A stretch of 51,059 nucleotides of DNA from Hondaea fermentalgiana (taxonomy: Eukaryota; Sar; Bigyra; Thraustochytrida; Thraustochytriidae), in assembly GCA_014084085.1 (NCBI GenBank), contig NPFB01000021.1:373863-424921 (forward strand). Reading direction: 5' to 3'. The notes beneath the pieces were generated by a model. That model had not been told where the DNA came from. It worked only from the letters and a program-made list of their open reading frames with translations, and made no database searches. The translations under genes and the position numbers were made by a program. Positions 19,016 to 28,731 of the stretch are shown here, piece after piece. Positions within the stretch are counted from its first letter, which is position 1. Every line of letters starts with the position of its first letter.

Positions 19016-19981
19016 TCATGAGGGTGTAAAGTTCGAGAGGTTGGAAGCGGCAAACTGTACCTGCAGTGTCTCGATGACATTGTCATGTCCGCGAAGAACG
19101 GCCAAGTCAAGCGCTCCAAAACCGTCGTTATCGCAAATATTTACATCAAGCGGAGGCAAGTTCTGACACATGCGAAGCGTGTCGCGCGATACGAGCAGAA
19201 GCGATAGGACGCAACCTTCATGGCCTCCAATCGCCGCAACCATGAGCGGAGTGAATCCTGATACTGGACTCTGCGCATTGAGATTGGCACCTGCAAGACC
19301 CAACGCCTCGACACATCGACGGTGACCCTCGCGACACGCCAGATGAAGAGGAGTGAATTGGTCGTACCTTGTTTGCAGCTCTGACTTGGCGCCATGCTGC
19401 AAAAGATAAAGAGTTGTCTCTTCGTCGCCAATCTCGCATGCTATGTGGAGCGGCGCGTAGCCGTCCTGCCGCTGTACATTAATATCAGCCCCATGCTCCA
19501 GATATAAGTCTGCAAGATCAAGTCGTCCCAGAGCTGCGGCCCAGTGTAAACCGGCCCAACCTTCAGAGTCCACGCTGTTGGGGTCCACGCCAACCTCGAG
19601 GAGCGCTTTTATTTGTTTGCGGTCCAAAAAACGATTTGCACCCACTACCGTCTTACAAGGAGGGTGAAAGGGCAAAGTTGCTGTGCTTGGCATGAAGCCT
19701 CTCGCTCGCTTACATACAACGCATGCGCTCACGCTGACAGAATTCGTTTTCGTGCACAGAGCACAGAGCCAAGTGCTCTCTGTCTTAGTATCCCTTGAAC
19801 GACACGTACGACCTGTATTCACGGACTCGTCTTCGCTTCCACTATGACTCTCGCTGTCATCGTCGTCCACGTCGTCCACGTCGTCGCGAAGAGCGCTGCC
19901 TCTGGAGTTATCTCCCTTGAGAAGACCAGGGCGGTCCGGCAGGATCGACGCACGGACGGAGTGCGCCCGGCTCAACTGCAT
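19016..19981 (-). CDS. RanBP2-type zinc finger and ankyrin-repeat protein
   Basis: The 321-residue product starts at the first ATG of the frame; the six codons before it begin with GTG. After an acidic linker (DDVDDVDDDDSESHSGSEDE) comes a RanBP2-type zinc finger at about residues 70-95, WLCALCTKTNSVSVSACVVC, with the W-x-C-x2-C ... N ... C-x2-C layout. This type binds ubiquitin or single-stranded RNA in other proteins. About five ankyrin repeats follow from near residue 115 (GWAGLHWAAALGRLDLADLY, GYAPLHIACEIGDEETTLYL, FTPLHLACREGHRRCVEALG, GFTPLMVAAIGGHEGCVLSL, GFGALDLAVLRGHDNVIETL). This suggests an adaptor, possibly in ubiquitin signalling or RNA binding. No catalytic domain is visible. 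Confidence 0.9.
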   Translation of the reverse strand: MQLSRAHSVRASILPDRPGLLKGDNSRGSALRDDVDDVDDDDSESHSGSEDESVNTGRTCRSRDTKTESTWLCALCTKTNSVSVSACVVCKRARGFMPSTATLPFHPPCKTVVGANRFLDRKQIKALLEVGVDPNSVDSEGWAGLHWAAALGRLDLADLYLEHGADINVQRQDGYAPLHIACEIGDEETTLYLLQHGAKSELQTRYDQFTPLHLACREGHRRCVEALGLAGANLNAQSPVSGFTPLMVAAIGGHEGCVLSLLLVSRDTLRMCQNLPPLDVNICDNDGFGALDLAVLRGHDNVIETLQVQFAASNLSNFTPS

Positions 19982-20919
19982 CGTTTCGCCCGCTTGCTCT
20001 GTGATGGCTACGCGCACAGCCGCTGTGCGCTGCGCCTAGCTCGCGGCTTTGCGCCAAGCTCACTTATCTTGTGTATCTTGCACGTGCTTTTTGCAGTGAC
20101 GACTCGGCAGATAGCCGTTACGAAGTCATTCTGCTAGTGCCGCCAGAGGTGGTGCTGGACTTATCGGACCCGACTTCGGAAACTCACTGTCAAGTTAGTT
20201 TGGTTATAGACTCTTTGAACTTCGAACTTGGCGTCTCCTTCTTTATATTCCTCGCGCTGAAGTTCGACTTTACTGTTAGCCCGCTCATTGAGCCAGCGTA
20301 GCCTGCATCACTGCGGTGTCGGTGAGCTGATCCACCGAGCTGTTTCGAGCGCCCCCGCCCACACCCGTGACCAAGGCTTACCCAAGACCAGTATGGTGTG
20401 CGCGTCTGACTGACATCACAGGGTGTAAGTTGCTCGTTATTTATGCTTCCCTTATACCCTTTTGGTATTCGTTGTTGGCTACTGCCGAGTGATCTGTTTT
20501 GTTAAGAGCCAGAAAGGTGGCCGGCCACATGTGCGTTGCGTTACCTCTCGAGTCCGAGCATGCATATGTATGTGTTCATGCGCGCGCGATTCATTCATTA
20601 TTTCATTTCCCAGGAGTGCCGCGCTGCCCGAGCGGCCTGCTGGACGAGCAGCAGGAGCTGCAATCGCTCCGCGCGCCGTCTGCACGGCCCGCCGGCGCCA
20701 CGGTCCCCTGCGCTGGCCTCTCCTTGCCGCCGGTCTGGAACCGAGTGGCGCTCTCAGTTCCTGGACTCGTGAAGAAGAGGCCGCCGGAGAGGTCAGCAGA
20801 CAGTCTGACTTTCTTTAAGGAGAAGGCACGACGCACAAGTACAAGCATCTAGCCGAGCTGGCACGTTGAGGCACAAGTGAAGGACTGGCAGCGAGAGCGA
20901 AGGGTCTTAACAGGCTACC
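19982..20919. promoter_or_regulatory. divergent promoter region (ankyrin gene / 7TM-RGS gene)
   Basis: This 938-base gap is a mix of moderate and high GC. Short open frames on both strands have no recognisable domain. It presumably contains both promoters and 5' UTRs. No RNA gene or repeat stands out. Confidence 0.4.
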
Positions 20920-22692
20920 ATGCAGAAATTTCTCGCGAACGAGAGGTATGCTGGTATATTCCTTTACCTTGGCGTCTTTATTTTACACATTCTTCCCTTA
21001 TTTCTGCTCTACAAGTGGCGACACATTCGTTATATCAAAGTGCGAGGGGTGCGAGAAGCGATTCGTATTGTTATTCCGATTGCGGTCCAAAATTCCGCAA
21101 AAGTGTTAGCGCTGTGCAATATTGCTTTTGCATCATGTCGATCGTACGAGGTCATTTCAACAACTTGTGCGCTGTTTATCCTACGTCCATTTTTACAGCT
21201 GTATTCGCACTTTTACTTGTGCTTTCGCTATGGTGCAAACGTCTCATCGCATTCGGAGGACGACAACACGGGAACAGTTGTTCAACCCAATCTGTTCCAG
21301 CGATTCGCTCGCTGGTATCTGGCTGACATCCCGAAATACGTACGATATTTACAGATTGCGGAAACGCTGGGAGCGATCGGTTCTCTTACGTCAATCTTGC
21401 TCCTCATCGAAGCACATCCTGATGGGTCACCTTGGCTCACCATGTTTGAATGCATGGATACACAATGGTCGCCAATATATCTCGTTGTAGGGTACTTTCT
21501 CGTGGGAGGTTTGTACTCGTCAATCTGCGTCGCCATTGGCATCGGAATCTCGTATGAGTTCGGGGTTGTGTCCAAGGAAGGAGATCATCTTGGAGTGAAA
21601 CGTCTGGTGAAGCGGACGAACGTTCGAATCATTGTCTTCGCAACGCTAACTTCCTTAGCTGTGATGGCGTCTCGCCTCGGGTGGGTTAACAGAATGCCGG
21701 AACATGCTCTATATGTGATTGCAGGGGCGTGGTTCATGTACGATATTTGTTTTCAGCCTCTTTTCTATGTATGGAGGAACTGGCGTGATCTTCACATAAC
21801 AAACAACATTCTCGGGGACAGTCGTCAGATGTCTGAATTTGACCTGCTTGAAGGCTTTATCAACTCAAGCGAAGGGTACGCCTTGCTTTTACCCTTTTTC
21901 AAAGCGGAGCTGTGCGTGGAAATGTTGCTTTTCATCCGGGAAGTGAGCGCCTTTGAGGCCAACTTTGATGACCGCAATATGTCGTTTTCTGCAGCGCAAA
22001 ACAGTGACAATTCCCGTGGAACCCAGGTCTCCAGCTCAACAGCAGGTGAGGTTGCCACAGTGACCTTGAGCGCTGCTGGGGAGGCTTTTCTACAAATGAA
22101 GGTGCGCGAAGCGATCCGAATTTTCGAAAAATTTGTCAGTCCAGGGGCTCCGTATGAGATCAACGCGGAGAGTGGTGCCGTAACCACATGCAAGGCGTTA
22201 ATCGAGAGCGACAACGTCCGTTCATTCATGAAACGGCAGAGTCCGTCTCCCTTCTCAGAGAGTGGACGACGCTTTTCTTCGTTGCGACGAGGGCGTTTGG
22301 ATTCGCTCAAGGTTGCGCCCGACGGTACCGACGGGAGCGGTAGTCAAAAGAAAAATATGAACAGTCTCGAATTGCTCGACTTGGCGGAAGACGATGCTGA
22401 AGACGTTGGTGAGACCGGCGTAGTGCACTTCGGCGCCAAGTATCCGCTACCAACACGCTGCTTTTCGGAACTCAAGATCCAGCAAATCGAGCTCATGTTA
22501 ATGGACCTCTTTGCTCGCTTTTGCGCTGCAGACCCTGCAAACGGGAATGCATGGACAAAGTACTGCGAGACGCAGCGCGAAATTGAACGTTTTCATACAG
22601 CAGCATCGCGAAGTACCAATGCGACGAAGCAGAGCAACAATTCGACTGTGAGTGACAAGGTGGCCTCCTCGGCGGCCTATATTGAATCATGA
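20920..22692 (+). CDS. seven-transmembrane protein with C-terminal RGS domain
   Basis: The 590-residue product has about seven hydrophobic segments in its first 300 residues, the first being GIFLYLGVFILHILPLFLLY (about 12-31) and the last ALYVIAGAWFMYDICFQPLF. An RGS domain starts at about residue 305: LLEGFINSSEGYALLLPFFK, then CVEMLLFIREVSAFEA, then VREAIRIFEKFVSPGAPYEI, then FSELKIQQIELMLMDLFARF. The RGS is split by two insertions, about 40 and 80 residues long and Ser/charge-rich. RGS domains speed GTP hydrolysis on G-alpha. Fusion to a 7TM body is known in plants (AtRGS1) and many protists, where it restrains a self-activating G-alpha. The start has Met followed by a short N-terminus, consistent with an extracellular end. 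It converges on the next gene at 164 bases. Confidence 0.9.
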   Translation: MQKFLANERYAGIFLYLGVFILHILPLFLLYKWRHIRYIKVRGVREAIRIVIPIAVQNSAKVLALCNIAFASCRSYEVISTTCALFILRPFLQLYSHFYLCFRYGANVSSHSEDDNTGTVVQPNLFQRFARWYLADIPKYVRYLQIAETLGAIGSLTSILLLIEAHPDGSPWLTMFECMDTQWSPIYLVVGYFLVGGLYSSICVAIGIGISYEFGVVSKEGDHLGVKRLVKRTNVRIIVFATLTSLAVMASRLGWVNRMPEHALYVIAGAWFMYDICFQPLFYVWRNWRDLHITNNILGDSRQMSEFDLLEGFINSSEGYALLLPFFKAELCVEMLLFIREVSAFEANFDDRNMSFSAAQNSDNSRGTQVSSSTAGEVATVTLSAAGEAFLQMKVREAIRIFEKFVSPGAPYEINAESGAVTTCKALIESDNVRSFMKRQSPSPFSESGRRFSSLRRGRLDSLKVAPDGTDGSGSQKKNMNSLELLDLAEDDAEDVGETGVVHFGAKYPLPTRCFSELKIQQIELMLMDLFARFCAADPANGNAWTKYCETQREIERFHTAASRSTNATKQSNNSTVSDKVASSAAYIES

Positions 22693-22856
22693 AGAACAAC
22701 AAAAAACGAAAAAGGTTTCTGTAAATTTGAATGTACTCAGTGCAGGACTCGAATGTAGACTTGAGTCTTCCGCCGCAGAGCGCCCGTTCGTCGCGAAGAA
22801 GCGCCCGTTCACTCTTTCTTTGTCGCTCCGGGTACACACACTTAAAATCAGATTTG

Positions 22857-25856
22857 TCAATGCACAGCTTGTTGCAGAATTCCGGCGATTCTACGAGGAT
22901 CGTTGAGTCCGAGGAGACCATCGGAGGTCAATCGCGCCTGCTCGGCTGCAGAGTTAAAATTCGAAGCCTTTTGTGCGCTCCCCGTATGCTCGGCTGCGCG
23001 GGCAGCCTGAGACGTAAGGACTGTGGCAAGGGCCGCATTAACCTTGGCTGCAGGCTCGTTCTTCATGCTGCGACCGAGCCATCCAGCATTCGAGCAAGAC
23101 TCTGCAAGACTGACACGAGCCCGCGCGAGCTCCGTGATCTCGGACTCGGCGACATTCCAGTCAGAGCACGTAAGACGCTGAATTCCGGCACGTGCGCTAG
23201 CAGCACGCCGGCCAAAACCATCGTTGAGCAAGTCCACACCAACGAGATCCTCGGCCTCTTGATGGGTTCCGTCGGCAAAGGAAAGCACGCCGCCCCCAAC
23301 ATCAACCGCGAGATTGCCGCGAGAAAGCTGTGTCGAAGCGGTGAACCAGCGCACAGCACCGGTTCCCTTGTCAATTAAAGCGAGGCCAGCTTGAATGGGC
23401 ACGCGCGCCGATCCGCGCGAGGTGCCGATGCGAACGAGGATTCCATTGTCGCGGATGATGGGTGCGGACAGAACGCGAGCCTCCTCGAGTCTGTGCAAGC
23501 GCGGGAAGAGTCCGCGAAAGTCGGCGGACCAAGAAAGCTCTGGAGCTCGTCCTCGCGGCGAGAGAATGAGACGGTGCATTCTGTTATCGTCTGTAATGAC
23601 GATCTCAGCGCCATCCGAACTGCTTTCCACGTTACGAAGAGGGCGGTATTCCGGTCCACAGAGATCAAGAGACCACAGGTCTTGGAGGCCGTCTGCCTGA
23701 AACCCATACGCGTGGCAACCATGCAGCGTGACGACTTGCTGACCGTCAAGGGCAGCAAGAACGAGCGCTGGGCCGGAAGCTTGCGCAGTTCCCTTGGGAA
23801 GTGCTTTGGCCTTGGACACTCTGAACATGAAAGGCTGGTAAAGGTCTGCATCAGCGTCGATGAGACGCACCAGGTAGACCGCATCAGACCCTGTCTGTGA
23901 GGACGGGTCGAGAATGGTGTTCGATTTGATGTAAATATTTCGTCCAAGGGTGGCAAGGCGGCGCGAGTGTACGCAGTCAGTTCCACTAGGACACGCGAGC
24001 TTACGGCGAGGAGCACAAATCGTGCCCGTGGAGGGGTCAATGCCCACGAGGTCGCCGTCAAGAGTCAGCGCAACGTGACACTTGCCGCCAACGGCTGGCG
24101 CAATGTCAACGATTCGGCAGGCATCCACACCTTCTGGTAGAGAAAGACTCCATCCGGGCACGCCATCCGCAACTCGAAAGGAGTCCACGGAATGGCAGCT
24201 ACCAGGGTAGAGCACCATATCTCCATGCAGGCGGATATGTGACATGGCTCGCGGACGATCTGCTTCGAGGAGGGGCGCGCTCCACACGCTGCGCAGCGTC
24301 TCGGTCGTGTATCCTGCCAAGATACCGTTTCCGGCAACCACGGCGCGAGACCCCGTGGCGTCCACTGCCATCGCCCCGTGCTTGAAAGACTCGGCGCCAG
24401 GAGATTGCATCGGTGCGTCAAAGGGGGCAGCTGGTACGAAGCTGGTAGCCGCGTCCATCAGCGCAACGTCGGGGCTCAAAACCGTTTCGGCAGGGGCCCA
24501 GCTTCGATACGGCGCAAAGGTAAAAGTTCCGTGTGGCCATGGCACGGAATCGCTTAGGACGCTGTCAGGTTCACCGGCACCGAGTAGCTTGCGGTACCCA
24601 ACCGTGAAGATGATCGCAAGTAAGCCCGTTCGAAGCAAGAATGTTCCACAGCTCTGCAACAGGCCACCACCACCACGACCTGAACGCCGACTCGACCGTT
24701 TCCGCTTCCGAGACTTGGATTTATCCTTGCTGTGCTTGCTTGATGCGCCTTTTTTGCTCTTGCCATGACCAAGAGACTTGCGACGCTCTTCTTTGTTGTT
24801 GCGACGATTATTCTTTTCAGAATGCCGCTTTTCAGTCTTCCCAGAGCGATGGGAGCGTGCTGCTACACTTGAGGACCGTCGCGATCTTACAACGCGCGCA
24901 TCGTCCGGCAGCTTTCCTTTCCGTTCATGCGCGCGACCAGCGCGTTTACTAGCGGAGCTCTTATGACTCTTGTGACTCTTGTGGCTGCTGGCTCTACTTC
25001 GCGAGGATTTTGGACTCTGAACAAGCTTGTCCGATTTCTGCGTCGAATGACGAGTTCGCGTATTCGTGTGGCTCCTTCTTTTCCGCAGGGGGGAGCTATC
25101 GTCACTATCGCTTTCGCTACTTTGGCTACTACTTTCGTTGTTGCTGTCGCTGCTGTCGCTATCTCCTCGGGAACGACGATGATGGCGAGAACGATGGCGA
25201 CGGGTTCTGCTACTACTCCGCGCACTTTTGCCGACCTTTGGACTGAAGATCGGCTGGAACTCGAGAGCTGCGCGCTCACGGAGGTCGGCTGCGCTCGCAG
25301 ATCGAGACCTTTGTGAAGACTCGCTCTCGGATCGTCTCCCTCTCGAAGGTGCCGAGATCTGCGTCTGGATTTCGACCAGTGTCACGGCGACCTCGTCGTC
25401 TTCATCGATCTTATCAGGGTCGCCCTCGTCACTGCTAAATTCAAAAGCGTCGTCCTCTTCGCTTGGGTCGCTCAGCTGGGCATCTTCTGCCTCGACGATC
25501 TCAAAGTCCTGGCCAGCCGCAAGCCCGTCTTCTTCCTCGTCTTCGTCCGTCAGTGTGCTGCTGCCAGAGGTACTCGAGAAGTCATCCCCCAGCGAGTCGC
25601 TGCTGCTCTCGCTGAGCTCGTCTCTCCTCAGCAGTTCGTCCGCTTCTCTGCGCAGGCGCTCCGTTTCGCGCCGCCGCTCCTCGCGTCTCCTTCGGTGAGC
25701 GCTTTGTTGCTCGGCCTCTTTGCGCCTCTGCTCGACCCTGCGCTCGCGCATCATGGTCTGCCCGACGCCGTCGGCGTCCTCGAGCCCGCGCTGCACGACG
25801 CTGCGCGCCTCGGCCCTGCTCAGCGACCGATTTCCTCTGGGTCTCCAGCTCGCCAT
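22857..25856 (-). CDS. single-pass membrane protein: RS/acidic-rich tail plus PQQ-like propeller
   Basis: The 999-residue product is of unknown function. Residues 1-about 110 are a charged helical region rich in Arg/Glu (RRREERRRETERLRREADEL). Residues 110-190 are strongly acidic. Residues 190-395 are Ser/Arg/His/Lys-rich like an RS domain (SSRTRRHRSRHHRRSRGDSD, KSHKSHKSSASKRAG). One TM helix lies at about 400-420 (TFLLRTGLLAIIFTVGY). The remaining 580 residues carry short beta-propeller-like repeats of the PQQ type (LDGDLVGIDPSTGTI, GLALIDKGTGAVRWF) with scattered cysteines, which fits a lumenal or extracellular location. With no signal peptide and the basic side N-terminal, a type II topology is expected. 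A lumenal sensor or lectin-like role is conceivable but not shown. Confidence 0.85.
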   Translation of the reverse strand: MASWRPRGNRSLSRAEARSVVQRGLEDADGVGQTMMRERRVEQRRKEAEQQSAHRRRREERRRETERLRREADELLRRDELSESSSDSLGDDFSSTSGSSTLTDEDEEEDGLAAGQDFEIVEAEDAQLSDPSEEDDAFEFSSDEGDPDKIDEDDEVAVTLVEIQTQISAPSRGRRSESESSQRSRSASAADLRERAALEFQPIFSPKVGKSARSSSRTRRHRSRHHRRSRGDSDSSDSNNESSSQSSESDSDDSSPLRKRRSHTNTRTRHSTQKSDKLVQSPKSSRSRASSHKSHKSHKSSASKRAGRAHERKGKLPDDARVVRSRRSSSVAARSHRSGKTEKRHSEKNNRRNNKEERRKSLGHGKSKKGASSKHSKDKSKSRKRKRSSRRSGRGGGGLLQSCGTFLLRTGLLAIIFTVGYRKLLGAGEPDSVLSDSVPWPHGTFTFAPYRSWAPAETVLSPDVALMDAATSFVPAAPFDAPMQSPGAESFKHGAMAVDATGSRAVVAGNGILAGYTTETLRSVWSAPLLEADRPRAMSHIRLHGDMVLYPGSCHSVDSFRVADGVPGWSLSLPEGVDACRIVDIAPAVGGKCHVALTLDGDLVGIDPSTGTICAPRRKLACPSGTDCVHSRRLATLGRNIYIKSNTILDPSSQTGSDAVYLVRLIDADADLYQPFMFRVSKAKALPKGTAQASGPALVLAALDGQQVVTLHGCHAYGFQADGLQDLWSLDLCGPEYRPLRNVESSSDGAEIVITDDNRMHRLILSPRGRAPELSWSADFRGLFPRLHRLEEARVLSAPIIRDNGILVRIGTSRGSARVPIQAGLALIDKGTGAVRWFTASTQLSRGNLAVDVGGGVLSFADGTHQEAEDLVGVDLLNDGFGRRAASARAGIQRLTCSDWNVAESEITELARARVSLAESCSNAGWLGRSMKNEPAAKVNAALATVLTSQAARAAEHTGSAQKASNFNSAAEQARLTSDGLLGLNDPRRIAGILQQAVH

Positions 25857-26472
25857 GCTTCACCGCCGCCGGCAACCGTGCTGCACGAGCTTGTGCTGCA
25901 CGAGCTTGTGCTGCACGAGCACGAGCACGAGCGCGCAGCCAATCTCCGATGCCTGCCGCGCCGCAGCCGCTTTCCGCCACGCGCCGCCGCTCTCCGCCGA
26001 GCCGAGGGCCGCGGCGCTGCGCGCTGGCCCGCGTCCGAGCCTCGCGCGCCGTCGCGACGCGGGGCTTCGGACTCTGCCGCGAGCGAGCGGAGTTGTGCAA
26101 CCAGGAGCTCCCGCGTAGTGCTACTACTCCTGTGCTACTCCAACTCACGCGCCGCGGGCGAGGCGCCAGTGCCACGTCGCGCTTTGCGCCACTTGCGGCG
26201 CGTGCAGACAAGGGCTTTATGCGCGCCCGCAAGTGGGACTCACGCTTGCTTGCTTTGCTTTGCTTGCTTTGCTTGCTTTGCTTGCTGTTAGGGATCGCTC
26301 GTCATGGCTTGCACGCGCCCCTTCACATCCGCATGCCGCGACGCGGAGAAGCAGCGCGACGCGCAGCGCGAGGAGGGGAGGGGATGAGGAGGGAGGGGCT
26401 GCGGCAGGCTGCAGGGGCGGTAGGCTGCAGATCGCGCAGGCAGACACGCGCAAGAGGTCGGGAAGGACAGCC
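25857..26472. promoter_or_regulatory. GC-rich upstream region with (TTTGC/TTGC)n repeats
   Basis: This is the upstream region of the RS/PQQ gene. It contains a triplicated TGCTGCACGAGCTTG unit near 25878-25922 and a TTGC/TTTGC run at about 26244-26287. Long open frames on both strands are Arg/Ala-rich and compositional. Confidence 0.45.
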
Positions 26473-26703
26473 ATGTCCAGGACAGGGAGTGCGTACGGTC
26501 GGCGGGCCCGTGCAAAAATCCTGGAAAAATGGATTCGGGCGGCCGGCACGGGTCCCACGCTCGGAGCCTTTGTTGGGGGCTCATTGATACGGAGAGAAGC
26601 TGAGGCTCGGAAACAGCCAGCTTCCCTGATGGATGCCGTCAATGCGATTATGATGGGGAGACAAAAGAGTACAGATGCTGAGGATGCTGATTTCATTCGT
26701 TGA
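26473..26703 (+). CDS. small hypothetical protein
   Basis: This is a 76-residue ORF with no recognised domain. It is basic at the N-terminus, has a central glycine-rich, mildly hydrophobic part (GTGPTLGAFVGGSLIRR), and ends in an acidic tail (STDAEDADF). The amino-acid composition is balanced, unlike the Arg/Ala-rich noise just upstream. A gene here would keep the alternating strand pattern of the region, ending 165 bases from the convergent GST-fold gene. The start is the first ATG after the low-complexity part. It may be a chance ORF or the last exon of a longer gene. Confidence 0.35.
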   Translation: MSRTGSAYGRRARAKILEKWIRAAGTGPTLGAFVGGSLIRREAEARKQPASLMDAVNAIMMGRQKSTDAEDADFIR

Positions 26704-26868
26704 TCGATCAGCTCGTTCGCAAGTTTTGACAACCAATTACTTGTCAACAGCGTCCAGCATTAATCGTGACGGGAAAAGCGCAGGAGTCGTTGTAAAAGAA
26801 ATAATGAGAAAGATAAACCTTTTGGGTTTGACGTGGTATACGTAGGTAAATCTGCTGGTCTGGATTGT

Positions 26869-28110
26869 TCACATCGACGAAGAGACATACTTTTCGAGGT
26901 AGAGCGTAGATTTGCGGTTGGGCCCGGGGGGCTTGACCAAACGGCATTTCGAAAGATCGACATCCGCAATGGCGAGCGCATGCGGCCCAATCTCCGATAA
27001 AAATGTGCGACATGATGGGTCCGCACGTGCCACATCGACAATGCGCTGGAACTTCCATGCGTCAAAGGACTGGACGGCGCGCGAGCCGCTGTGGCCACCA
27101 ATCTGAAAGTGGGCAGACCCGAGACCTCGAGGGAGCTCTGCGGAAAGTTTGTCGGGATGTTCAGCAATGTACCTCTTGAGCGCATCGACCGTATTGAGAA
27201 GGATCGGCAGGTGATCTGAACAGAACAAGCGCAAGATTGGCATGAGCGTGCGCGGAATCTGATCATCGGACAAAAAGCCAGCGGCACCAACGGGCTCGGA
27301 TGAAAATTTGCGCGACGTGTCATCGAAGGTGTGCGACTGCTCTGGGCCCGGGTGTGCGAAGCCCCGAACCCGCTCCACATACTCTGCGACTGCAGGAAAA
27401 CTTTCCTTCATCATTTTCCCAGGCACGGGATCGCGATAGAGGTGCGCGTACAAAAAGGTGATGAGACCAAAGTCTCCAGCGCAGGGAGCGTCTCCGAGAA
27501 GATAGCGGTGCTGCTGCAAATGTGTGGTCATGGCCTCGAGAAAGAATTTGTAGGTCGCTTCGATGCCAGGAATCGTTTCTGGCGAGACGCCGAGACCTGG
27601 AAGCATGCCGGAAAACTGTGTCATGTTCCGTCTGGCCAGCTTAATTCGTGCAACAGCGTCCTGTGGAGAGGACTTGGCATGTCGCGCGGGTTGGCCAGCA
27701 CGATCCCATTCATGCGCGAGATAATCAAGTTGCTCAGGAAAGCTCCATCGGTAATGCATGCCTGCCATGATGAGCCATTGGTCGCCAAAAGTTTCCAAAA
27801 TGCTCGACACGAGACGTTGGCGGGGCGTTGCAGGAATCACGGGGCGATCTCCTCCAAGCTTGCGCTCAAAGTGGTCGATTATGACAGTGGTATCTTGCAC
27901 GACCGTGCCGTCCACATCAAGAACGACCGGCACGACGGCCCAACCAACATGAGGGAGAATCACCTTGCGGTAGACGTCGGCACTCGCCGTCACGAGTCGC
28001 AGCGGGACGCCTTTGTAGCGAAGGTACGCGTGAGCCTTGCCCGTGTAGGCCGATTGCTCCATGCCGAGCAGAGTAACCTCATCGCCTGGCTTTGTCTGTG
28101 AGTCCGCCAT
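26869..28110 (-). CDS. glutathione S-transferase-fold protein with C-terminal extension
   Basis: The 413-residue protein has an N-terminal thioredoxin-like GST domain (about residues 10-95): LLGMEQSAYTGKAHAYLRYK, then the cis-Pro strand AVVPVVLDVDGTVV and QDTTVIIDHFE. An all-helical GST C-domain follows (QHRYLLGDAPCAGDFGLITF, the N-capping/hydrophobic-staple region). About 130 further residues are not typical of GSTs. The CxxC of glutaredoxins is absent; a Ser/Tyr (QSAYTGK) sits at the usual catalytic site. Plausible roles are glutathione-dependent detoxification or a structural GST-like function; the substrate is unknown. Start: the ATG at 28110 directly precedes the fold, and the longer frame upstream has only low-complexity Arg/Pro. 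It lies downstream of, and on the same strand as, the glycerol-3-phosphate dehydrogenase gene. Confidence 0.85.
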   Translation of the reverse strand: MADSQTKPGDEVTLLGMEQSAYTGKAHAYLRYKGVPLRLVTASADVYRKVILPHVGWAVVPVVLDVDGTVVQDTTVIIDHFERKLGGDRPVIPATPRQRLVSSILETFGDQWLIMAGMHYRWSFPEQLDYLAHEWDRAGQPARHAKSSPQDAVARIKLARRNMTQFSGMLPGLGVSPETIPGIEATYKFFLEAMTTHLQQHRYLLGDAPCAGDFGLITFLYAHLYRDPVPGKMMKESFPAVAEYVERVRGFAHPGPEQSHTFDDTSRKFSSEPVGAAGFLSDDQIPRTLMPILRLFCSDHLPILLNTVDALKRYIAEHPDKLSAELPRGLGSAHFQIGGHSGSRAVQSFDAWKFQRIVDVARADPSCRTFLSEIGPHALAIADVDLSKCRLVKPPGPNRKSTLYLEKYVSSSM

Positions 28111-28731
28111 GGTTAATTCTTTGGGCCTCGACCGAGCGCCCCTTGTCTCCGCGTCTGTCTGTCTACCTACAGCAGCGTCGGGGCCTGGTCGATTGCTCTT
28201 TGGCCGCGCCCGAGTCCTCGAGGGTTTGACCTCGTGTGCTGGGTCACGCTCGCTAATCAAGAACTGGGCTCGCCTTTGGACGGACAAGTCGGGATGGTCG
28301 GTATGATGATGTCATCACATCGGCGTCTCCCTGGAAGCATCAGCCGGCAGGGGAGGGGGGAGGTGTGCCAGGACTGGCTCACGGTCAACGACAAGAGGAA
28401 GACAAGGGAGCAATTTTACCCTATACGTGAAATCTATAACGAGATGTATTTTCGCAAAAGGATTGGTTATGTTTGATCAAGTAGTACAAAAGAAAGGAAC
28501 TGCCTTTACGTAAAAAGGCCGTGCCGTTTTTGAAGGTGTGACGCTCGTTCTGCACGTTTGTGGTTTCTTGGCGAGCAAAAACCTGGGTCGTGGGCTCTGT
28601 TGAATGGGCCACACGCAGGTAGGAGGATGCAATTTGACGGGGAAATGGAACAAAAAGTGCTTGTCTGGTTGGTTGCTTGTCTTGGTTGGTTGCTTGCTTG
28701 GTTCATTGCATTGGTTTCCTCTTCATGTATC
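28111..28731. other. tandem intergenic region
   Basis: This is the promoter side of the GST-fold gene and the 3' side of the glycerol-3-phosphate dehydrogenase gene, one of two tandem junctions in the window. The middle (about 28390-28520) is AT-rich. A TTGGTTGCTTG-type repeat occurs at 28668-28705. No gene is seen. Confidence 0.45.
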
